DNA from: Schistosoma mansoni
Lineage: Eukaryota; Platyhelminthes; Trematoda; Strigeidida; Schistosomatidae
DNA: 64,000 nucleotides
Assembly: GCF_000237925.1 (NCBI RefSeq)
Contig: NC_031502.1
Location: 56,913,943-56,977,942, forward strand
Reading direction: 5' to 3'
Made by a program: the position numbers and the translations under genes. Shown here piece by piece: positions 14,091-26,000 of this stretch; position 1 is the first letter of the stretch, and each line of letters opens with the position of its first letter. Below the pieces are notes generated by a model. The model ran no database searches and had not been told where the DNA came from. It worked only from the letters and a program-made list of their open reading frames with translations.

Positions 14091-17000
14091 TAAATTGTCT
14101 TGCTTATAATATGAGCAGGAATAGAATCGTCAGTAGAGTTCATCATTTCATTCATTTGTGTGTGGGCTGTGATACTGCCCGGGTGCCCAAACCGAGGCAG
14201 AGAGAGGAAGAAACGCATTCCAAACATCCTGATATTATTACTCAGTTCTAACAGAAAACTCTGCATTTTGTCAGCGTCTTCACCAAACAAGACTATGTCA
14301 TCTGCGTATTCTAAGTCGATAAGTGGATCTCCTGGTGAGAGGTCAATTCTTGAAAATTCAGTTGAAGAGAGTATTATTTCCAGCAATAGGTCTATAATGA
14401 TAAAGATAAAGCGTGTATACACCTACGCCACTGTGATCGATTCTGAGTCATGTCACTTAATCTCTGATAAGTGAGATAACAAAGAAAGAAAGACAAGTTT
14501 CGTTGAAATTCAAACTAATTATAATAGAGCTTAAAATCTTAGGGTATTCTTGAAATTCCAATATAAAGAATGTGATAATTTTCTCAACTACAAATATTTT
14601 GTCAGAGTAGTCTGTGTACGGACGGTTTGTTTCGAAATTGTACTTCATTGAGAATCGTGCAGATAGTATCCCTGCAATCAGATATAACAATAGATCTCAC
14701 CGGTCCAATGTTTTCATTAATATAGGAGATTGATAGTCGTTCTGGCATTGCATTGTCTTTAAATTCTTACGTATCTTCACTGGAAACGTTTGATCCATGT
14801 ACAAAGAGTAGTTTACTTAACTACCCCTTTTTCTCCATTAACTAGAGGGCTCAGTTCGCATGTGTATGCGACAAAATATGTAGAGATCTCGGTTGGGATC
14901 GAAAACCAAGTCGTGTTACAGTTCCAATTGGATCCACTTGATAGTTTACGTCGTATAGTACATTTTGATATTTTTTTCTTTCAAATTTACATGTACAGTA
15001 TCCTGTATTTATTTAGCTATTTATATAATGATCTTTCTTCTATCCACCTCAATATTTAACTAGTGACCATTCAACAAACTCATCCATTGTGAATAATTCG
15101 CGTAAAAATGTCTGTCTAACAAATCCAACTGGAAATACAGATGTACCCGTACATTTACCACATGTTTCTGATATTATAGCCAAATTAAGAAAAACTGTAC
15201 TTGGTCCTAATTGTCATATCACATTGTCTGGGCTATCACCTGCACATTTTCCTGCTGATCGATGTTTAGCTGGTCGAATTGTACGCAGTTTAGGCGGTAT
15301 ATTACATGCAAGCTTAAGACTACCTTCAATATGCAATCAATCAAATGTTGATGATGATAATAAGAATGGTGATAATACAACATCTATACCAGTTAACAAG
15401 TTGGAGCTAAAGTCCGAGTGAGTTCTCATTTTAGAAAAAAGTGTTTGCAACTAGTGAGCAATATACTACTGACTAGTTTTGGGTGGCATTTTAATGGCCA
15501 AAGTATATGACCTAAAATCAATGAGTAACAAGTTTGAATCCTATTTCATCAGTTTTCCATTATTTGATCTTTTGACCTGACACTTCAGTGTGACTCATAT
15601 TTAGAACATGTGCTACGTATGCCTGAACGTTTCCCATTCTATGTCACTGTTCTGAATTCCATATAAGCAGTGAGAGTTAGTCAAACCAAAATATGGCTTT
15701 AGTTCATGAAGTCTTTGTGTGTTGGTCTGGGCTTTGTGAAAAGAAAAACTTCTTCGTTTGAGGTTCACCCACGCTCCGTTCCCAATCACCGCTATCGCCT
15801 GGGAGATTATTGAAGTCCTCTAGCAACACCATGAGGTTCAACAGTGTCTGTTCAGGGACACTGACGATAATTCCCTACTTTATTTCTCTTTGAAATTATC
15901 TCTTTATACTGTTTGGCCCATAGTCTTTTTAGCCTCCAAATGTACTACATTTTATCCATATTAAATAAATCACAATAGTTTCCATGTTCAATTTAATCAA
16001 TTTTTTTATCTTTTCATTCCGTTAAAATGTCTTGAATATAAGTCTTATATACGTTTCAATATTATACCATTGGTCTATAGGTTGACAATCAATTACTGAA
16101 CGAAGTAATCGCTTGAAGTCTTACACACTAACAAAACAGAAGTACATAGTTACTAATGTTTTGATGTCATTGTTTTTCTTTTTTTTTAAAGTAGCGATAT
16201 AACTCGCCACCCATAAATACTCCGTTGATCGTGAGGTCCTATGGCAGTGTTTGTCAGTGAAAGGGGTACCAAAGAAGTACATCAACCTCATGAAGGCTCT
16301 CTACTCGAACACAACTGGTCGAGTTAGAGACTATGGCGAACTGTCATCAGAATTGGTTACCTCAAGTAGTGTTCGTCAGGGCTGTCCACTCTCCCCATTC
16401 TTGTTTAACTTTGTCGTTGATATGCTTTTAGAGATATCACTTTCATCATCTCAATCTCCTAGAGTTGAACTTTTACCGGGAGGCTCACTTGTTGACTTAG
16501 AATACGCCGACGACATAGTTTTATTCGGTGAAGACGCTGACAAAATGCAGAGTCTTCTGACCACTATAAGCAACAATGCAGGCATGTTCGGGATGCGATT
16601 CTCTCCCTCGAAGTGCAAAATGTTACTTTAGGATTGGGTTGCATCGACACCTGAACTAATGATAGGGAGTGAAGTAGTTGAGCGTGTTGACCGCTTCATT
16701 TTTAAAATAGCGATATAACTCGCCACCCATAAACACTTGGCGTTTCAACCAGATATTCAATTAATTAGTATTAGGTAATTTATTATCTTTTTTTTAAAGA
16801 AACGTGTTATTCCTTGCAAATATTTGAAAGCCTTACTTGTTTTCTATTTGATAAATTTGTCTTTAGATCTCATGGTATTGCTCATAGTGTTTCTACTCAC
16901 TATACAACACATTTAATTGCTTGTCGTAGAGGAACCGAAAAAGTACATGCTGCATTAAAATATCTTACAATAAATGATAATCTTCAATTAAACAATAATT

Positions 17001-20000
17001 CATCGTCACATTCACTTCATCTTGTTTCACCGCAATGGTTATGGTCTTGTCATTATCATTGGGATCATGTATGTGAATTAAAATATCCATTAGATCGTGA
17101 TTTTCATCCAAGTGATTTTGATCCAGATATTGAACCGATTCCAGGTACTATTCGATATGCAAAACGTATGCGACGACATTATTATCATCATCATCATTCC
17201 CATATTAATTCTTCTGATGGACTTCATCATCATCATTCTACACATAATGATAATCGTCCACGTCATCATCGCCACGGTCATAGTCGTCATCACCACCATC
17301 GTCATTCTCAACATCATGCTCATCTTCAAGATAGACATAATCATAAGCATTCACATCAACATCATAGATCATCTATGGAATTCGAACCTTCTTCTGATGT
17401 AAATGAAGACATGTGAGTTTTCAATATTCATTCCACGCAAAACGCGTGTATTTTCTATTTCGTTAAGTTTAACAGACTTTTATGAATGAATAGTAGTGAC
17501 TTTATTATAGGTGGTGGTATGTTGTATTAGATCTACATACATATATCTATATAGTAGATTAAGTTAGTGAATCTTATAAGTTATGAAACTTGGTCTTTAT
17601 CTATCTTCTTGTCATATATCGGTCATCTTCATGTGATGTTTACTGAATTCTTCAGTAGGCGATGTATACAACATTATGATCAAATTATATATACATAGAC
17701 AAGAAAGAAGTTAAAAGTGTCAGCTATTAGATAACTATTCGTTAAGGACAGTTCCAACACAGATCGATTTCAGCTGAAAACTCATTGAAAACTTGAATGG
17801 TTTCGTAGCTCCGTGATTAAATTGTCAAACTTTCAGCTATTAAGTCTCACGTCTGAACTACAATTCATCTACTTCAGTTTGGATAAACCGTTAACTTTGT
17901 TACACTCCTGCTTCTCACGTCTTCCATTGACCTTCGGAATTTTTTACGATGCAGATATGGTCGATCTGGTTCTGTGTAGTATGGTCCGATGATACCCATG
18001 TAGCTTTGTGTGTACGTTTGTGTAGGAATATGGTGCCACCTATAACCATTGTGTTGAATGCACACAAATTTGTAAATCTGTCACCATTCTCGTTCCTTTC
18101 TCTCAGTCAGTCCGTGTCGTCCCATGATATCTTCATATCCGGTGTTGTCCACTCTGAATTTTGCGTTTAGGTCTCCTATCACGATGGTCAGGTCCTTTTT
18201 TGGACACTTCGCTATGATCGATTGTAGCCTCTCATGGAACTGATCTTTTACGTCGTCATTGCTATCATTGGTTGGTGCATGACAGTGTATAACATCCATT
18301 GTAATTCCCTCTATTTTGAATGGTTTTATTTATCTTGGGTCCTTGAGACTCCCATTGTATAAGTGCATTACATGGTTCTCTGGACAGTATCAGTACAACT
18401 CCTTGAGTCTGTGGAGTATTTTCTTCTTCGTGACACGAGTACAACAGCATCTCTCCCGTACCTAACTTTTGCCATCCAACATAAGTCCAATGGGTTTCGC
18501 TGATTCTGAAAACCGCCAAGTTGTATCTTCTCATCTCCGTTACATTTTGACTGGTCTTCCCGGTCTCCCACATTGTCCGGACGTTCCATGTACTTATAAA
18601 AATTGTTGCTCTGGTTGTTAGAAGTGGCATTGGCCTCGTGACTTCCGAAGGATCTCGGCTTTCATCATGAGGCGGCATAATTTTTCCTTCAACTCGAACG
18701 GCAGAGTTTAAATGATTTAATTTTTTTTCATTTTGGTCGGTGTTTTTTTTAGCAAGGTTGTTTTCTACGGGATGGGGTTGCCAACCTCATGCTCAACCCT
18801 CCTCCATTGTGTTGGCCTGGGACCAGTGGAGTTATGGTACAAGACACATGCTATTAAATTCATCACAATCTATGATAATTATTTTGGCTAACTTGACATT
18901 ACAGTAACAAAATAGTGTGAGAAATAAACAACAGGTACACACAAAAATTCTTCACTGAAAACAATGACAACCTTAACAATAAAATAATAAAAAGGTTGAT
19001 TTGATAGCCCCCAAATTCATAGAGTCGATAATAATGTTTAGCACTCAAGTTCAAAATGCCTGTTTCATTTTATTTACCACTTAGACTAGACGTATATGAA
19101 CATCTTAGTGTTGATGTTTACATTGAAATTCACATTTAGTATCCATCATTTATCACTAGACTATTGAATCATTAAAACCACATAATCGGCTCCTTAATAT
19201 TTATTTATTTTGTCTGCACTACTGATAAAATAAGTTGGAAGTTTTTAAATCCTAGCTGTAGTTGTTACTGACTTATCCTCAATAGTAAGTAGTTGGTTCA
19301 TGTTTTCACTGCCCATTCGACTAATCCAAAGAAAATTAACACATAAACACATGATAGGAGACTTGTATTTTGTCGCATTTTAGAAAAATACATCAACAGA
19401 TAAACAGTACTATGTAACATATTTGTGAATATTTTCATCAACTTTGTATATCATTCATAGTGTTAGATCTCTGGTTTGTTAATTGATGTCTATTGTTTAC
19501 TGTACCACAGTCCTGCTTCCTTGGTAATAAACACTGAAGTATGAAACGAGTTCTACAGATAGTAACTTGTTTGAGTGGTCTTGAGTGTGTTAGTCTGAGG
19601 CATGTTGGCAGATGCAGACTACTTGGTTGGGGTTCGCGTGACTGTCGTAACCAATGGTTGTAGACTCTAGGTGACATGACTCAGAATCGATCACAATGGC
19701 GTAGGTGTATACACTCTTTATCTTCCTTTAAATCGTGAGATTAAAATTGCTTCATATCTATCTTTCTTCCTATACTATATCCTTATATACAACCTATCTT
19801 TTATATACTACCACCACCACTAAATTAACTACTTCTATGAATTCGGTGTTCATCTTGTTGTGCTAACGAGGTATGGCAACTTTAACCGATGCATATGTGT
19901 GTCTGGTCCTACGTTGTAGCTGACTGACTGATAGTAACTTGTTTAGAACAATTTTTTATTCACTTCTCTAGTAAGTTGTTTTATTGAAATGAAGTATAAT

Positions 20001-23000
20001 TTTTTTCTAACAAACATTGTTCTTTTTTCTGCTATCATAATATTTAGTGAACAGAAAATACCTCGTCTAGATCCAAGTGTAGTCCGATCCGCTTTAGATT
20101 CGATTCGTACAGAACGAGAAAACGATCGAAAGCGTAAATTGAGAAGGAAATCAAAAAATAAAAGACATCACAAACGACACCGTCGAGATTCATCTCATCA
20201 TGAAGACGCAAAAGAGAAGAATATTTCATTGATTGATAATCGTAAGAAATTAATTATATATGTTATATACATGGATAAATTTTTATTAGTATGTGTAGAT
20301 TATGGAGATTATACAGTTAGCTAACATCCTGTTATTTTCACAGTCCAATTCATTTATGGTTTACACTTCCTATCAATAGACTTAGACCCATTCTGTGAAT
20401 GCGAGAACCGATATGAGTAGAAATATTTAATTTGCGAACTGAATGATAACCTGTACAAATCATTGGTATTTATACATTCATCCTCTCTGAATTGAATAAC
20501 GACATGTGAGCTTCGACCCTGACCAGTTGCATAATCATTTTTCTCTTCCTCGTTTTCAATTTCTGACCTGCTGTTTGACATTGAGATGGCATTTGGGTTC
20601 TAGCGCTTTCACAACCACGTGATGTATGTAGACTCGCTTAGTCTACCACATTATCACATTATAAACTGATTTCACCTAGATGACCGTGAAAATCAGTTGG
20701 CACTGGACAACTATTTCATCCTAGTTAGAGGATTCTTCGGCAATAATTATCTATATAGTAGTTTTATGGAAATCTTACAGAGTATAAAGATAAACGTTGA
20801 AACAAAATGATTACGTTTAGAATAAATCTAATTATTATGTTAGATTGTATTCGTGCAGCATATTATTCTCGTTGCTTCTTTTATGGTTTATGTGTATTTA
20901 TTTTTATTTATTTAAACACATAAATATTGGTACAAAGGGGCACCAGATATATATGCGCCGCACAAATCTCATTTGATTTGTGTGAAAGCTGTGATACTGC
21001 TTCGGTACCCAGACCGAAGCAGGTGGTTTTCTTAGGGGGCCACGCCCGAAGCCTTTGACCTAAAAGTCTAACCCAAAAGGCAGTGGAGCATCGTAAGGAG
21101 ATGCAGTCCCATGGTAGCCGGTGACCAACGATTGGTTCACACTCCTCCTTGTGTTCGCTCACGATCCTGAAGCCTAAGTGCACCACTGGTTTGGAATCAG
21201 GGTTTCCCAACTCCCCTAGATGAACTCTCCGTGTCCACCGACCCGGTTAAAGCACCGGACGTTCGCTTTTCGTCCTCTCACTTTCGTGAACAACACCCCC
21301 GTCACGAGAAGGCAGTGAGTAGGACTTCCCTTGGAGAGGCTATATACGCGTGGCCATGTGAGAGCATTTGGAGAGGGAGAGCGGACTCTCCCCATTCTCG
21401 GCCGTACCAGGGCATTTGGAGGCGGTTTATGTGTAAATACTGTAAATATTACATCAATGACTAAAGAGTAAGATTGTGTTTTGGATAACTTGAAATATTT
21501 ACGACCGCGAAAGTGTATGAGTGTCGTAGATGTATTCGATTCACAGTTAGAATATCGATTGGAAGAACTCATTTTATTTCACACTGAAGTGAATAAACTT
21601 TGCGAAACGTACATTTCAAGGATTTTCAGCAAAACAACGAAGAATTTTACTTGGTCTAAATGTCAGTCAACAATTCCTCATGTTTATTGGCGTAAAGTTT
21701 GATAAAATAACCACACATCTTTTAGATGTGTTCAGAAAAAATCAGTTTTTCTTAATTAACTGTTCTTAGTCTCAATAATCCGTATAACTGATAGTCAGTC
21801 AGTCAGTTATAATCAATTTAGAACCTGGCATAAATGTACATTAGCCTAAGTTATCGTACTGTAACTTTAGCACCATGATATGAAATTAAAGAGATGATTA
21901 TTAAAAGATTCGAAGTAGTACAGTATCCATAATAATAATAGAGAATATAGGAATGTGGTTCAAAATGATAATCTAAAGATGTGTTTAAAGAATACGTCGA
22001 TCTGTAAATGTGTTTACTCTTCTTGCATGGCAGGTTACATTACCTTTAAAACATTATCCGATATGGCTGTTAAGAGGTGAACGCAAAATAATCATTAGCT
22101 CAATACAGAATCGCCCTGGCAACTCTCGGAACGTTGTTCCAAATGAATTCAACCATTTTTCATGGTTACTATTCAGTTGTTATTAAGGCCTTTACGTTTC
22201 CTATTTTTTCTTTATATATGTCAAGTGGACAATTGTGTCATACTTCTGATCCATAAATTATCTTCATCTCCGTATTTTTCTCCGACTTCTTGATCATTAC
22301 CATACCTTCTTTAGACGTTCGATGTAATCTCGCTCTATTCTTCTATAGTCTTATATTTATCAAACAACCATAAACATGAATGTACAGCTTAAGTAAATGA
22401 TTTAGTCGAAAAAGAAAATTTCCTTCGTTGGATTTTCTTTATTTTTATTCAAGAATATTGGAAATCAAGACTTAATTTACGATAAAAACTGAATGAGTCT
22501 ACCTCACTATGCTCGATACTAAGCCATATCACTCAAAGTCTCCACTCATTAAACTCTGTTATCACACGAATTCCAACCAAATATTTTGATCAGACCAACA
22601 GTTAATGTCTTCAGGTATTGATGTAACGTTTCATTTTGACATCTATCTTTCTTCCAACCTACTTCTACACTAGCTAAAATTACACCTCGAAGTAGGCGGT
22701 GGTCAAGTGTATGTAATCCATAGTACAACTGATGATAGTAATAATGATAAGTATTTCGGAACATAATAGAAAAGTAAAAATTCAATTAGTATTGCTTGTT
22801 TGAATCTCCCCATCGATGTGTTAGGACTGCAACTGGTCATTCTCTTATTGGCATATGTGCATACTGTGCGTATTGCCTCGATATAGCCTTAGCTCACAAG
22901 CATGGTGAGCAAAGATGAATAGTGGCTAGCAGTGGAATCCAGTTTGACGCGCGTTTAGTCCTATTTGGGACTCGTCAGCTGGATGTACCTGCATCTCAGA

Positions 23001-26000
23001 GTTGATGTTCACTCTGGGACTCGAACCCAGTACCCTCGCTTCAAACGCCATCGTGCTATCCACTCGGCCACTGAGTCCTGATAGCCACTTGCTTGTGCAA
23101 TGGGGCAAAGTTTAAATTCATTTAGTATTGTTTGTTTGAATCTTCCCATTGATGTGTTAGGACTGCAACTGGTCAGTCTCTAGAAAAGTGTCAAATAATG
23201 CCGTACTTAATCTTTTCTACCATCATTGATATTGTTAATACTTTGACTATTCTGACATTAGACTCGATAGTTTTATCTTACTGTATTGAAATAGTGTAGG
23301 AACTTGAACCTGTGTACATATGTTCCATGTTGTACATTGCTAACTATTGACGATGTCGTTTACCAAGAATTCTACTTTATTATTATTATTATTCTTTATT
23401 TATTTTTTTTTACGCATAATTTAGTAACTATAAATGATCAAGGTGGACTAATGTTTGGCAATGAAAGTTCTTCATCTTCTTCATCATCTCCATCATTGAA
23501 ATCTGATTCCTCTATAGAATCAGATCTTGATCATCATGATGGACAACCAAATAATTCATCATTATCATCATCATCCATGGAACATTCCACAAAGCAAGAA
23601 ACTATTATTTCAACAGAAAATTCAAAATTAGCATGTTTATTTGATGAATCATTATGTGATCATAGTGAAATTTGTCAAAATAAGAGTATCATCAATTGTG
23701 ATCTATGTAAATCAAATTCATTATTATTATGTAATTCTGATAAGTTAATCATGAAAAGTCCAGCAGTAATTAATCCTTATGTGACAGAAATTAAAGATGA
23801 AGGAGATCAAGATTTCAATGAATATACAATTACAGGAAATCCCATAGAATTAAACGATGATAAAGAAGAGAGAGAGGGTACAAGAAACACAGAACAATTC
23901 AATGGGGACGATGAAGATGTTAATGTCGATGATGGTGAAGAGGATGAGCTTTCCGACTTAACCAATGAACAGATTGAAGGAGAAGAGGAAGAAGAAGAAG
24001 TTAAGGCTCAACTCAGTGACTTTTTGCCACCTCCAACGACTTTAGTATTAGCGGATAATCCTTTGATGCACTTACCTCCAGATGTAGGTCATTTTATTCA
24101 GGAAAACGTTTTCTATGACTCAATTTCATAGTTTTAACAGTGCAGAGTTATAGCTTGTACTTACCTTTGTTTAAATAGTTGCTTAATATCATGAATTGGT
24201 CAGTGTAGAAAAGATTTCCCATTATATTCCATATCGGTATTTTAAAGTTAATGTATTCTTTGAAAGGTCTAAAAGTCATAAATTCAATTTTCGACGGAAT
24301 TCAAATGTACATGTTATGTCTTGATCAAGGTCGTCGCTAATTTGTCATGACCTTACAAATTAAACAAGGATGTAATTCGCGTGAATTATCCGCCAATAGA
24401 AATACGACTTCTCCGACCTTAACATTGTGACAATCAAGGACGTCCAATCAGTATGAGTAATCTCGCGTCCTTATTGGTCCTTAATCCGCCTAACCCGTCC
24501 ACTTGAGTCCAGAACACCAATAGCAGTTGCTGTAATGCGAATCATTTATTTCAAACATACTCTGTTTATATATCAGACAGACAGACCACATCACACCATA
24601 AAATAGAAAATAATATTTGTACAAAACCAAGCCAAATGTGGCTGTAAGCGTGGGAGTCAATAATCAATAAACTGAGTATAACATAGGAACAGTAAATCAT
24701 ATAATAATAATCAATAGGTCAAACTGGAGCTTATAATAAGATGAATATAGAGATAGATAATCTAGTTACTGAATAGTTATACAATAAAAATAATAGTCCA
24801 ATAATAGGTCCTGGGAGTTACCCGTACTTATGTCTTCGCTAGTATATAACAGTACACTAATGAAGAGTTTCACAATGAGATGACGATACAACTATTCAAT
24901 ACTGTCTAGTATTTTATAGCCATATAGGCTAAACTGATTCCACGATGTAAATTATAAATTTGGTAGATACGAATCATGTATACAATTCATATTATTCAAA
25001 ATTATTGAATTGATGGCTTACTTATTTTATTGATTTAAACACATACATATTGGTACAAAGGGGCACCAGATACATATGCGCCACACAAAACAATGAGATG
25101 GGGAAGAGAAAGGGGGAAGATGCGTATATATAAAAGAAAAAATAGGATGGAAAAAAAGTGAAGAGTAATGATGGGGGGAACTGAAATGTACAACCAGAAG
25201 AGCTCTCTCAGTTAAGAAAACTATAACCACTCTTTATGAAGAAAGCAAAAGAAGGTTACAGCAGGATCGCCACTGGCTTCTATTCTGAGCCATATCTGAT
25301 AACGTCTCTAGCCACTGTGTTGCACTATCTCTCGGACCCCAGCCAGGGAGCCGTGAAGGACCAACAGAAGCCAGCCCTTTACAGCTTTCTTTCATACCAC
25401 GACACCATGTCATATACTGACCTCCTCTCATCTTTTTCCAACCAGTCCCAGAGTCGGCAAATAATGCACGACGTGGAAGTCTCTGGGACGACATTCGTAA
25501 AACATGTCCAAGCCACCGAAGTCGGTGTTTCAAGATGGTGACACCAATTGAATTGTCGTCTCTGCGCCCAAACACACGATGCCGAACCTCTGCATTACTA
25601 ACATGGTGTTGCCACTGGATGTCGGCAGTCCTTCGGAGACAACGATGATCGAACACAGAGAGACGTCTAACATCCTCAACTCGGAGAGGCCAGGTTTCAC
25701 AAGCATAGAGCGAAACTGCTCTCACCTACACGTTATAGAGCCGACCTTTTACAGCCAGACTAACATCACGAAGGCGCCAAAGATGGCCCAGATTGGCATA
25801 AGCCGCTCTGGCTTTCATTGTACGTGCATCGATCTCATCACTCATGCCACCACCAGCACTTATGTAGCTACCTAGATATACGAACTTCTCAACTACTTCA
25901 ATCTGCTCATCATCCAGGGTGAGTACAGGATTAAAATCCTGCCAGTCTTGAACTGCCCTTACTGGTATCGTATCGTATGTTTATTATAAAGTCGAACTTC

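Larger units (their letters stand above)
10719..14200 (-). mobile_element. RTE-type LINE family A, near-complete, nested in family B
   Basis: A 3482 bp insertion bounded by a 10 bp direct repeat, AGAGAGGAAG, at 10709-10718 and 14201-14210. The 3' end is an AAATAAATAAAT-type tail with GTACCAATATATATGTGTTT before it. It carries an endonuclease-RT frame (11380-13917), a downstream C-terminal frame (10888-11379), a (AAT)n tract at 14054-14089, and at its 5' end a ~50 bp block (GGTTTGGGCACCCGGGCAGT) that is also inside the ~530 bp short element. Confidence 0.85.

Noticed and set aside
17090-17402. Frames in other phases and strands over the His-rich tract
   Set aside because: They arise from the repetitive CAT-rich sequence of the FCP1 exon.
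24340-24700. A second LTR beginning TGTCATGACC
   Set aside because: I could not find matching ends or a target duplication, and no second copy is in the window.
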